A stretch of DNA of 64,000 nucleotides from SHZI01 sp964417725 (GTDB lineage Bacteria > Pseudomonadota > Gammaproteobacteria > Steroidobacterales > GCA-2729495). The notes below the pieces were generated by a model. That model was not told the origin of the DNA and did no database searches. It saw only the letters and a program-made list of their open reading frames with translations. The DNA lies in assembly GCA_964417725.1 (NCBI GenBank), contig CAYQIV010000015.1:10096-74095 (forward strand). Reading direction: 5' to 3'. This document shows positions 17,183 to 24,635 of this stretch, piece by piece (positions within the stretch are counted from its first letter, which is position 1; each line of letters begins with the position of its first letter). The translations under genes and the position numbers were made by a program.

Positions 17183-18085
17183 ATGTCACGGGGTCTTTTC
17201 GATACCGCACGGCCACGGCGCGTGAAGGCGCAACCCGGGACGCTGTATGTCGTGGCGACGCCGATCGGCAACCTCGCGGACCTCACGTCGCGGGCGCGGG
17301 ACATACTCGCGTCGGTGGATATCGTCGCCGCCGAGGATACCCGCCATACCGGGCAATTGCTAACGCAGCTCGGCATCGACGCACGGATGGTTTCCCTGCA
17401 CGAGCACAACGAGTCCGCGCAGGTCGGCCGGCTGCTGGAGGCGCTGCGCAGCGAAAGGTTGTCCGTGGCACTGGTCAGCGATGCCGGTACGCCGCTCATC
17501 AGTGACCCCGGTTACCGGCTCGTCGCTGCGGCACGTGCCGCGCAGCTCGCCGTGAGCCCGGTGCCGGGCTGTTCCGCGGTGATTGCCGCGCTCTCGGTTG
17601 CCGGCCTGCCCAGCGACCGCTTCCGCTTCGAGGGCTTCCTGCCGGCGGCGGCGACGGCTCGCCGGCAGCGGCTCGAAGCCATGGCCTTGCATGCTGAAAC
17701 GCTGGTTTTCCACGAGGCCGTCCATCGCATCGGCGAGTCGCTCGCCGACATGGCGGCGGCCTTCGGCGCCGACCGGCGCGTGACCGTCGGTCGCGAGATG
17801 ACCAAGCGCCACGAAACCTTCTACCACGGGACCCTCGACGAGGTGCGTGATGCACTGGCTGCCGACCCCGGCGCATCGCGCGGCGAGTACACCGTGGTGG
17901 TTGCCGGCCATCCAGAGCCAGTCGCGCCGGACGAGGCGGAGTTGCGGCGTGTCATGCAGATCCTTCGCAGCGAACTCCCGGCCGGGCGGGCCGCGCGCCT
18001 CGCCGCGCGCCTGACGGGTGCCCGCCGCCGCGACGCCTATCGGCTTGCCGGCGGCGATGGCGATCCAGACGACGAGGCCGGGTAG
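17183..18085 (+). CDS. rsmI: 16S rRNA (cytidine(1402)-2'-O)-methyltransferase RsmI
   Basis: The 300-residue protein has the tetrapyrrole-methylase-like fold of RsmI, with YVVATPIGNLADLTSRA, AAEDTRHTGQLL and VSDAGTPLISDPGYRLV. RsmI adds the 2'-O-methyl of m4Cm1402 in the 16S decoding centre. The ATG at 17183 is used; the frame is open much further upstream across antisense lpoA, but that part is a shadow. It is divergent from lpoA, a conserved arrangement. Confidence 0.96.
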   Translation: MSRGLFDTARPRRVKAQPGTLYVVATPIGNLADLTSRARDILASVDIVAAEDTRHTGQLLTQLGIDARMVSLHEHNESAQVGRLLEALRSERLSVALVSDAGTPLISDPGYRLVAAARAAQLAVSPVPGCSAVIAALSVAGLPSDRFRFEGFLPAAATARRQRLEAMALHAETLVFHEAVHRIGESLADMAAAFGADRRVTVGREMTKRHETFYHGTLDEVRDALAADPGASRGEYTVVVAGHPEPVAPDEAELRRVMQILRSELPAGRAARLAARLTGARRRDAYRLAGGDGDPDDEAG

Positions 18086-18216
18086 CCGCCGCATGCCGGC
18101 CGGGCCCGGGCCCGGCGGTCGCCTGCCGTCTGCCGTGCCGCGCATGGCGGTGCAGGCTTGCCCGCACCCCGCAGGCTGCGTGATGATCGCCCCATTCCAG
18201 TGACCGGGAGCCCGCC

Positions 18217-19359
18217 ATGATCGAGGACCGTCGCCGTTTTCTCACCCATGCGGCCTTCACCGGGGTGGCTGGCCTTGCCGGTGCCGCAGGCTTCGCCCCG
18301 TCCCGCGCCATGGCGGCCATCAAGGGTCGCGCCGCAGCGCTCGAGGTGCCGGGTGACGGCAGCTATGCCACCGTGCCCCTGGCCAAGGATGTGGTGCGCC
18401 TCGGCGTCGTCCAGTCGCGGGTGCGCGGCGTGCGCGTCTCGCACTGGAAGCAGGACCGCAAGGCCAACCTCGCGCACATGCTCGAGGCCATCGACAAGTC
18501 ATTCCACTTCAGCGCCGGCGCCGACATCCTCTTCTTTCATGAATTCCCCATCACCGGTTACAACACCTGGACCCGTGAGGAGATCCTCAAGTTCGCCATC
18601 GAGATTCCGGGTGCCGAGACCGGCGCCATCGGCACCAAGGCCAGACAGTACGGCTGTTACGTGGTGTTCGGTTCCTACGCGGTCGATCCGGACTGGCCGG
18701 GTCACGTGCTCAGCATCACGACGATCATCGGGCCGGACGGCAGCATCGTCGACAAGCACTGGAAGGCCCGCAACATCAAGGGCGTGTTCCCGGGCGTCGA
18801 GCTGTTCACGACGACCATCTACGACGTCCTCGACGAGTACGTGGAAATGTACGGTGAGGACGCTGTACTGCCGGTGACGCGCACGCCCTGCGGCAACATC
18901 GCCACCTCATCGGTGCAGCGCGAGCCGGAACTCTTCCGTGCCTTCGCCATGAAAGGTGCCGAGATCCTCCTGCGCACCGCCAGCGGCGGCTTCAGCGCCG
19001 TCGACATCCAGGCCACTGCGCTCTACAACGGTGTCTACACCGCGATCTGCAACAACGCCTGGTCGCCCGACAACCCCGACTTCTTCGACGACGCCGGCTC
19101 GGGCGGCTCGGCGATCTACGGCCCCGGCGGCGAGGTGCTCGCCGCCGCCGACACCAAATTCGAAACCGTGGTCGCGGCACCCCTGCCCATCGCCCGCTTC
19201 CGCGAGCGCAACCGCCAGCCAGTCGTTCACATGGAGCTGTACCGGCCGGTCTTCGACGCCTATCGCAATCCCTACGGCCCGAACCTCTTCAGCGCCTACC
19301 AGCCCACCGACCTGCGCGATGCGCGCCGCTACCTCGCCGACAAGTCGCGCTGGAAATGA
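18217..19359 (+). CDS. Tat-exported nitrilase/amidase superfamily protein lacking the catalytic Cys
   Basis: The 380-residue protein starts with a Tat signal (DRRRFLT at residues 4-10, hydrophobic stretch, cleavage likely after SRAMA). A carbon-nitrogen hydrolase fold follows. Glu109 (FFHEFPITGYN) fits the first catalytic Glu, and Lys180 or Lys183 (DKHWKARNIKG) fits the Lys. Where active members have the Cys about six residues before a conserved Pro-Glu, this protein reads GNIATSSVQREPELF, with Ser231 at the expected position. The following AFAMKGAEILLR matches aliphatic amidases. It could be non-catalytic, use Ser, or have a shifted Cys (Cys225). A GGGAG Shine-Dalgarno precedes the ATG. It lies between rsmI and rnpB, where I do not expect such a gene. 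Confidence 0.8.
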   Translation: MIEDRRRFLTHAAFTGVAGLAGAAGFAPSRAMAAIKGRAAALEVPGDGSYATVPLAKDVVRLGVVQSRVRGVRVSHWKQDRKANLAHMLEAIDKSFHFSAGADILFFHEFPITGYNTWTREEILKFAIEIPGAETGAIGTKARQYGCYVVFGSYAVDPDWPGHVLSITTIIGPDGSIVDKHWKARNIKGVFPGVELFTTTIYDVLDEYVEMYGEDAVLPVTRTPCGNIATSSVQREPELFRAFAMKGAEILLRTASGGFSAVDIQATALYNGVYTAICNNAWSPDNPDFFDDAGSGGSAIYGPGGEVLAAADTKFETVVAAPLPIARFRERNRQPVVHMELYRPVFDAYRNPYGPNLFSAYQPTDLRDARRYLADKSRWK

Positions 19360-19384
19360 CGCACTGCCGGCGTCGCGCCGCGCA

Positions 19385-19413
19385 TTGCATCGCCGATGAC
19401 GTTGCTCTATGGT
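19385..19413 (+). promoter_or_regulatory. Putative sigma-70 promoter for rnpB
   Basis: TTGCAT at 19385-19390 and TATGGT at 19408-19413 are separated by exactly 17 nt. Transcription would start about 7 nt after the -10, at 19420-19421. This coincides with the first base of the RNase P RNA P1 helix. Confidence 0.7.
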
Positions 19414-19420
19414 CGACGCC

Positions 19421-19774
19421 GAGTCGGCCAGGCAATCGCCCCGCAAGGGGAGGAAAGTCCGGGCTCCGGCGGGCAGGGTGCCAGGTAACGCCTGGGAGGC
19501 GCGAGCCTACGGAAAGTGCCACAGAAAACAGACCGCCCAAGGATCGCAAGATCCCGGCAAGGGTGAAAAGGTGCGGTAAGAGCGCACCGCGCGGGTGGCA
19601 ACACGCCGCGGCACGGTAAACCCCACCTGGAGCAAGACCAAATAGGGAAGCAGCGCCCCGCAAGGGGCACACCGTCGCCCCGCGGGCTTCCGGGTAGGTC
19701 GCTAGAGGCCGCTGGTGACAGCGGTCCCAGATGAATGATTGCCCTCGACAGAACCCGGCTTATCGGCCGACTCA
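19421..19774 (+). ncRNA. rnpB: RNase P RNA component, bacterial class A
   Basis: The conserved core is clear: AGGAAAGTCCGGGCTCC, CAGGGTGCCAGGTAACGCC, GGTGCGGTAAGAGCGCACC, GGCACGGTAAACCCCACC and GACAGAACCCGGCTTATCGG. P1 pairs GAGTCGGCC (19421-19429) with GGCCGACTC (19765-19773). P2 pairs GGCAATC (19431-19437) with GATTGCC (19737-19743). P3 is reduced to four base pairs closed by a GCAA loop (19439-19450), much smaller than in E. coli. A T-run follows P1 at 19775-19782. The RNA is the catalytic subunit that matures the 5' ends of tRNAs. Its place upstream of mraZ matches Pseudomonas. Confidence 0.97.
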
Positions 19775-19823
19775 CTTTTTTTGTTGTCGCGGTGCCCGGT
19801 CAGGCCTTTCGCAGGCGTTGACG

Positions 19824-19844
19824 GGCGCCGCCACGGCGCCTTTT
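19824..19844 (+). terminator. Candidate intrinsic terminator downstream of rnpB
   Basis: GGCGCC (19824-19829), loop GCCAC, GGCGCC (19835-19840) and then TTTT form a GC-rich hairpin with a short T tract, 50 nt after the mature rnpB end. The T tract is short, so termination may be weak. The rest of the 209-nt gap before 19984 holds nothing recognisable. Confidence 0.4.
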
Positions 19845-19983
19845 CGCGCGTTGCCCTGGACACCGTTTCGAGCACACGGCCTCCGGTCTCGCAGACTGCC
19901 GCGATGCCGTCAGCCGTTGCAACCACCGCGAAAAGTTCGACCCGGCACCGGCGGGGCTATCATGGGCCGGCAGGAGGAAGCGC

Positions 19984-20337
19984 ATGGCGTGGGCAGTTCT
20001 TTGTCGCGACCGCGACGACATCGACACGGCCGCCTTGCGCCGCGAGGCCCGCGAGCAGCACTTTGCCTATATCGAATCGATCCTCGACCAGCTGCTGATC
20101 GCCGGCCCGCTGGCCGGGGCCGACAGCCCCGCCGGGGACTGGCGGGCCAGCCTCTTCGTCTATGTCACCGACGAACGCGCCGAGGCCGCCCGGCTGCTCC
20201 ACGCCGACCCCTACCACCGCGCCGGGATCTACGCCGACGAGGAATGGTTTCGTTTCACCCCCGCGGCAGGGACGTGGATCGGTGGCACGCGCTGGGGCGG
20301 CGCGACCGGCCGCGGCCGTCCGGCGGGCGTGCCTTGA
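19984..20337 (+). CDS. YciI-like protein
   Basis: The 117-residue protein has a ferredoxin-like alpha+beta YCII fold. It shows the His in REQHFAYIESILDQLLIAGPL and the LLHADPYHRAGIYADEEWFRF segment that supplies the conserved Asp and His. Members are small putative enzymes, and no reaction can be assigned to this one. The start is an ATG with AGGAGG nine bases upstream. It is followed by a small membrane protein 100 nt downstream. Confidence 0.85.
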   Translation: MAWAVLCRDRDDIDTAALRREAREQHFAYIESILDQLLIAGPLAGADSPAGDWRASLFVYVTDERAEAARLLHADPYHRAGIYADEEWFRFTPAAGTWIGGTRWGGATGRGRPAGVP

Positions 20338-20402
20338 GGCCCGTCCGGCACGAAACCGACAGCCCTCGCGGCCCGCCACCGCACTGAACCGCCGCGAAAC
20401 GA

Positions 20403-20431
20403 TCGACCCGGCAACCGGGTGCGCCTAGAAT
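20403..20431 (+). promoter_or_regulatory. Putative promoter giving a leaderless transcript
   Basis: TCGACC (20403-20408) and TAGAAT (20426-20431) are spaced by 17 nt. Seven bases after the -10 is the A of the ATG at 20438. No Shine-Dalgarno is visible before that ATG, so a leaderless mRNA is possible. Confidence 0.4.
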
Positions 20432-20437
20432 CCCGGC

Positions 20438-20827
20438 ATGGCCGGCATCCTCGTCCGCACGCTGATCATCGCCCTCGGCCTGTGGCTGGCGGCGGCGCTG
20501 CTGCCCGGCGTGGCCATCGAGGGGCTGGGCACGCTGCTGCTGGCGGCACTGCTGCTGGGCTTTGCCAATGGCATCGTGCGGCCGCTGCTGGTGCTGGCGA
20601 CGTTGCCGCTGACCCTCGTCACGCTCGGTCTCTTCCTCTTCGTCATCAATGCGGCGATGTTCGGTCTGGTGGCGGCGCTGCTCGACGGCTTCCGCGTCGC
20701 GGGTTTCTTCTCCGCGCTCTTCGGCGCGGGCGTCGTCGGCCTGACGAGCGCCATCGCGTCGTGGTACATCGGCCCGGACGGACGGTATCAGCTGCTCCTC
20801 ATCGAGCGTCGCGACCGCAGGCGCTGA
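20438..20827 (+). CDS. Phage holin family (superfamily IV-like) small membrane protein
   Basis: This 129-residue protein has about four hydrophobic helices: ILVRTLIIALGLWLAAALL, LGTLLLAALLLGFANGI, LVLATLPLTLVTLGLFLFVIN and VAGFFSALFGAGVVGLTSAI. The motif GFANGIVRPLL followed by TLPLTLVTLGLFLFVINA is typical of the DUF360/holin-4 family, common in bacterial chromosomes outside prophages. Its function is unknown and nothing nearby suggests a phage. A C-terminal basic tail (IERRDRRR) probably faces the cytoplasm. Confidence 0.85.
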   Translation: MAGILVRTLIIALGLWLAAALLPGVAIEGLGTLLLAALLLGFANGIVRPLLVLATLPLTLVTLGLFLFVINAAMFGLVAALLDGFRVAGFFSALFGAGVVGLTSAIASWYIGPDGRYQLLLIERRDRRR

Positions 20828-21031
20828 CGCGAATTTGCGCACATCCCGAGTGACACACCGCCGGCGACAGGCGGCGGGGCGACCGGCACGCCCGCCATCG
20901 CTCGTTAGCCACGCCACAGGAAAACCATATAACTTCATGATTTGGCGCAAGGCCCTTCGGCGGGCGCCCTGTGCACTTCGCATGTCGCCGCTAACTTGCT
21001 GGCCCATAACAAATATTTCCCCTCGCGCCGG

Positions 21032-21060
21032 TTGACGCCTCCGGAGCGTCTACCTATAGT
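21032..21060 (+). promoter_or_regulatory. Sigma-70 promoter of the dcw cluster (Pmra)
   Basis: TTGACG (21032-21037) and TATAGT (21055-21060) are separated by 17 nt, a near-consensus promoter. The expected start is near 21067, about 22 nt before the mraZ ATG. The preceding 200 nt are partly AT-rich (for example CCATATAACTTCATGATTTG near 20926) but contain no gene. Confidence 0.8.
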
Positions 21061-21069
21061 GTCGTCAAG

Positions 21070-21094
21070 TGGCGAATAGTGGGGGGGAATGGGC
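21070..21094 (+). promoter_or_regulatory. MraZ operator: three TGG(G/C) repeats in 10-bp phase
   Basis: TGGCG (21070-21074), TGGGG (21080-21084) and TGGGC (21090-21094) recur every 10 bp, the spacing known for MraZ boxes (TGGGN with 5-nt spacers in E. coli). They lie just downstream of Pmra. The third box overlaps the mraZ start codon (21089-21091), and the G-run of the second also serves as Shine-Dalgarno. Autorepression by MraZ is the likely role. Confidence 0.75.
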
Positions 21095-21568
21095 AGAAGT
21101 GCCCGGCAGAACGTGTTTCGCGGCGCAACACAGATCACGCTGGATGCCAAGGGGCGGCTTGCAATGCCCGTCCGCTACCGCGAGCGGCTTGCGGCCCGCT
21201 GCAATGGCCAGCTGATCTGCACTGTCGACCAGGACCACTGCCTGCTCCTCTACCCCCTGCCCGACTGGGAAGAAATCGAACGCAAGCTCATGCGGCTGTC
21301 GAGCTTCAACAAGAGCACGCGACGGCTGCAGCGGCTGATGGTCGGTTACGCCAGCGAGATCGAGATCGATGCGCACGGCCGCCTGCTGATACCGCGCGAG
21401 CTGCGCGATTTCGCCGGTCTGGAACGCCAGGTGATGCTGCTCGGCCAGGGCAACAAGTTCGAGATCTGGGATGAGCAGCGCTGGGCAGCACGGCGCGACG
21501 AGTGGCTGGAAGGCGGTGGTGGCGACGGCGCGGCGCTGCCGGCAGATCTGGAATCGCTGTCGCTGTAG
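21089..21568 (+). CDS. mraZ: Transcriptional regulator MraZ
   Basis: The 159-residue protein carries two AbrB/SpoVT-like repeats. One is at about 13-60 (ITLDAKGRLAMPVRYRERL), the other at about 87-130 (IEIDAHGRLLIPRELRDFA). MraZ forms a ring-shaped oligomer that binds direct repeats upstream of its own gene and represses the dcw cluster. Such repeats are present here. The C terminus is somewhat longer than in E. coli (152 aa). It is the first gene of the cluster, with rsmH following after about 110 nt. Confidence 0.96.
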   Translation: MGRSARQNVFRGATQITLDAKGRLAMPVRYRERLAARCNGQLICTVDQDHCLLLYPLPDWEEIERKLMRLSSFNKSTRRLQRLMVGYASEIEIDAHGRLLIPRELRDFAGLERQVMLLGQGNKFEIWDEQRWAARRDEWLEGGGGDGAALPADLESLSL

Positions 21569-21680
21569 GTGCCGATGACGGGCAGGCGGGGTCGGGCGCC
21601 CCGTGTTGCCACGGGATCCGCGACGACTCCGGTCGTCGGTGGTTGGGAAGAAACACGACGCAGGCGCGCACGTCGCCGGG

Positions 21681-22622
21681 ATGGCACGGGGTGACGGGGT
21701 GGAGCGACATGTACCTGTCCTCATGGACGAGGTGCTTCGTCTGCTGGCGATCAGGCCGGATGGCCTCTATGTGGATGGAACATTTGGCCGTGGCGGGCAC
21801 AGCCGAGCGATACTCCGGCAACTCGGTCCCGACGGCTGCCTGCTGGCCCTCGATCGCGATCCCGCCGCGCAGGCCGCGGCGGCAGAACTCGCCGCACGGG
21901 ACCCCCGTTTCCGCTTCTTCGGCGAACGCTTCGGCCGGCTGCGCGAGCTGCCGGCGTTCACCGCCGTTGCCGGCCAGGTCAGCGGCATCCTCTTCGACCT
22001 CGGCGTGTCCTCACCACAGCTCGAGGATCCGGCGCGCGGTTTCAGCTTTCGCCACGACGGCCCGCTCGACATGCGCATGGACCCGGCGAGCGGTGAATCG
22101 GCGGCGCAGTGGCTGGCTGCCGCCGACGAGAAGGAGATCCGCGGCGTGCTGCAGCGGCTCGGCGAAGAGCGCGAGGCGCGGCGCGTGGCCCATGCGATCT
22201 GTGAGGCCCGTGCCGCGGCGCCGATCCTGCGCACCGGCCAGCTGGCGCGGATCATCGCCGCGGTGGTGCGCGCCGAGCCGGGCCGCCACGCCGCGACGCG
22301 CAGCTTCCAGGCCATCCGCCTGCACGTCAATCGTGAACTGGAAGAACTCCAGGCCGGTCTCGACGCCGCGCTCGATGCGCTGGCCATCGGTGGCCGCCTG
22401 TGCGTCATCAGCTTCCACTCGCTGGAGGACCGCATCGTGAAGCGCAGCCTCCGCGACCAGTCGCGCGTCGACCCGGCGCTTGCCCGCCTGCCGCAGGTTC
22501 CGGCGGCGCTGCAGCCGCGCTACCGGCTGGTGACGCGTGCGCTGCGGCCGACTGACGCGGAGATCGCGGCCAACCCGCGCGCCCGCAGTGCCGTGTTGCG
22601 TGCCGCGGAGCGTATCCGGTGA
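21681..22622 (+). CDS. rsmH: 16S rRNA (cytosine(1402)-N4)-methyltransferase RsmH
   Basis: From the ATG at 21681 the protein is 313 residues, the family length. It shows HVPVLMDEVL, the SAM-binding FGRGGHSRAIL and the ISFHSLEDRIVK motif near the C terminus. RsmH adds the N4-methyl of m4Cm1402, the partner modification to RsmI in this window. An open frame continues to 21603, but that leader is not family-like. The stop overlaps the ftsL GTG start by 4 nt. Confidence 0.96.
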   Translation: MARGDGVERHVPVLMDEVLRLLAIRPDGLYVDGTFGRGGHSRAILRQLGPDGCLLALDRDPAAQAAAAELAARDPRFRFFGERFGRLRELPAFTAVAGQVSGILFDLGVSSPQLEDPARGFSFRHDGPLDMRMDPASGESAAQWLAAADEKEIRGVLQRLGEEREARRVAHAICEARAAAPILRTGQLARIIAAVVRAEPGRHAATRSFQAIRLHVNRELEELQAGLDAALDALAIGGRLCVISFHSLEDRIVKRSLRDQSRVDPALARLPQVPAALQPRYRLVTRALRPTDAEIAANPRARSAVLRAAERIR

Positions 22623-22897
22623 CCGCCCGTCGTGGACTCATCGCCCTTGCCGTGCTGTTGCCGCTGGTGCTGGTCTCTGCGCTCGCCGCCGTCTATGCCA
22701 AGCACCTGTCGCGCAAGCACTTCGTCGAACTGCAGGCGCTGATTGCCGAGCGCGACCGGCTGGAGATCGAGTGGGGGCGCCTGCAGATCGAGGAAAGCAC
22801 GCTGAGCAGCCACGCAGAAGTCGAGAGGATCGCGCGCACCCAGCTGGGGATGCGCACCCCCGACCCGCGTGACATCCATCTGGCAGGTGGCCGATGA
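22619..22897 (+). CDS. ftsL: Cell division protein FtsL
   Basis: The 92-residue bitopic protein has a short N terminus, one membrane helix (LIALAVLLPLVLVSALAAVYAK, about 6-27) and a periplasmic coiled coil (FVELQALIAERDRLEIEW). It ends with the GMRTPDPRDI segment. FtsL joins FtsB and FtsQ in the divisome and activates FtsWI. The start is GTG, overlapping the rsmH stop. The sequence is poorly conserved, so position and topology carry the assignment. Confidence 0.92.
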   Translation: MTARRGLIALAVLLPLVLVSALAAVYAKHLSRKHFVELQALIAERDRLEIEWGRLQIEESTLSSHAEVERIARTQLGMRTPDPRDIHLAGGR

Positions 22898-24618
22898 GCG
22901 GCCTGCGGCAGGCCGGTGCGGCGGTGCACAGCTTCACCTGGCGATCGGCGCTGGTTGCAGGCGTGCTCGCCCTCGGCGGGCTGGTGCTGCTCGTCCGCGC
23001 CGTGCAGCTGCAGGTCTACGACACGGCCTTCCTCAACCGCCAGGCCAATGCCCGTCACCTGCGCGTGGCGACGATCGCCGCCGACCGCGGCGTGATCACG
23101 GACCGGCACGGCAAGCCGCTGGCCGTCAGCACGCCGGTCGACAGCGTGTGGGTCAACCCGGGTCGCGTGCTCGAGGCGCCCGAGCGCATCGCTGCCCTGG
23201 CCGAGGCCGTCGGCCATCCTGCCGGCGCGCTCACCGAACGGCTGACGCGCAACGTCGGCAAGGAATTCGTCTACATCCGGCGTCACATGAACCCGGCGGC
23301 CGCGGCCGCCGTCGCCGCCCTCGACATGCCCGGCGTCCACCTGCTGCGTGAATACCGCCGTTACTACCCGGCCGGCGAGGTCGCCGGGCACCTCGTCGGC
23401 TTCACCAATGTCGATGACGTCGGCCAGGAGGGTCTCGAGCTGTCCTTCGAGAACTGGCTGCGCGGCATCCCGGGCAAGAAGCGCGTGCTGCGCGATCGGC
23501 TGGGGCGCGTCATGGAGGATGTCGAGCGCATCGAAGCGCCGCGCCCCGGCGGCGACCTCGCCGCATCGATCGACCTGCGCATCCAGTACCTGGCCTACCG
23601 CGAGCTCAAGGCTGCGGTCCAGGCGCATCGTGCGGCATCGGGCTCGGCGGTGGTGATCGACGTGCACACAGGTGAAGTGCTGGCCATCGTCAACCAGCCG
23701 GCCTACAACCCCAACGACGGGGCCCAGCGCAAGCCCGCCCTGTTCCGCAACCGCGCCATCACCGACATCATCGAGCCCGGCTCCGCCGCCAAGCCGCTCA
23801 TCGTTGCCGCGGCGCTGGAGAGCGGCGTGCTGCGCGCCGACAGCCATGTCGACACCAACCCCGGCTTCGTCCAGGTCGGCAACAAGCTGATCGAGGACAA
23901 GCACAACCTCGGCCTCATCGACCTGTCGACGCTGCTGGCCCGCTCGAGCAATGTCGGCGCGACCAAGATCGCCATGCAGATGCAACGCGAGGTGCTCTGG
24001 AGCGCGCTCAGCGGCTTCGGCGTCGGTCGCCTGACGACGAGCGGTTTCCCCGGCGAGTCGGCCGGCGTGCTGCCGCATCACCAGAGCTGGCGGCCGATCA
24101 CGCAGGCCACGCTGGCCTACGGCTACGGCATGTCGATGACGCCGCTCCAGCTCGCCCAGGCCTACGCCACGCTGGCTGCCGATGGCATGCACCGGCCGGT
24201 GTCGCTGGTCCGCATCGAGCGCGCACCCATTGCCCGGCGCGTGGTCGGCAGGGACACCGCCCGCGACGTCATCGCCATGATGGAAAAGGTCGTCGCTCCC
24301 GGAGGGTCCGGCACCAAGGCGGCGGTGACCGGCTATCGCGTCGCCGGCAAGACGGGCACGGCGCGCAAGCTGGCCGCCGGCGGCTATGTCAACGACCGCT
24401 ACACCGCGGTCTTCGCCGGCATCGCCCCGGTGACGGCGCCGCGGATCGCCGTCGTCGTCGTCATCGACGACCCGCGCGGCACGCTCTACTACGGCGGCGA
24501 TGTCGCCGCGCCGGCCTTCTCGCGCATCACGGCCGATGCGCTGCGCATCCTCGCCATCGTTCCCGATGGCATTCCCGCGACGGCGCCATCGCGCACCGTC
24601 ATCGCCAGGCTGCCATGA
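22894..24618 (+). CDS. ftsI: Peptidoglycan D,D-transpeptidase FtsI (PBP3)
   Basis: The 574-residue class B penicillin-binding protein has an N-terminal membrane helix (about 15-38), a PBP dimer domain with RGVITDRHGKPLAVS, and a transpeptidase domain. The active-site motifs are GSAAKPL (SxxK), SSN (ARSSNVG) and KTGT (AGKTGTARK). It cross-links septal peptidoglycan with FtsW. ATGA overlaps link it to ftsL and murE. Confidence 0.97.
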   Translation: MSGLRQAGAAVHSFTWRSALVAGVLALGGLVLLVRAVQLQVYDTAFLNRQANARHLRVATIAADRGVITDRHGKPLAVSTPVDSVWVNPGRVLEAPERIAALAEAVGHPAGALTERLTRNVGKEFVYIRRHMNPAAAAAVAALDMPGVHLLREYRRYYPAGEVAGHLVGFTNVDDVGQEGLELSFENWLRGIPGKKRVLRDRLGRVMEDVERIEAPRPGGDLAASIDLRIQYLAYRELKAAVQAHRAASGSAVVIDVHTGEVLAIVNQPAYNPNDGAQRKPALFRNRAITDIIEPGSAAKPLIVAAALESGVLRADSHVDTNPGFVQVGNKLIEDKHNLGLIDLSTLLARSSNVGATKIAMQMQREVLWSALSGFGVGRLTTSGFPGESAGVLPHHQSWRPITQATLAYGYGMSMTPLQLAQAYATLAADGMHRPVSLVRIERAPIARRVVGRDTARDVIAMMEKVVAPGGSGTKAAVTGYRVAGKTGTARKLAAGGYVNDRYTAVFAGIAPVTAPRIAVVVVIDDPRGTLYYGGDVAAPAFSRITADALRILAIVPDGIPATAPSRTVIARLP

Positions 24619-24635
24619 TGAGGGAGGCGAGCGAC

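Noticed and set aside
18086..18216. Palindrome of GGGCCC units near 18100-18125 as a terminator for rsmI.
   Set aside because: It is a strong GC inverted repeat but has no T tract; in DNA this GC-rich such repeats arise often by chance.
20438..20827. Phage remnant suggested by the holin-family protein.
   Set aside because: No other phage genes, att sites or integrase are nearby, and this family is common in chromosomes outside prophages.
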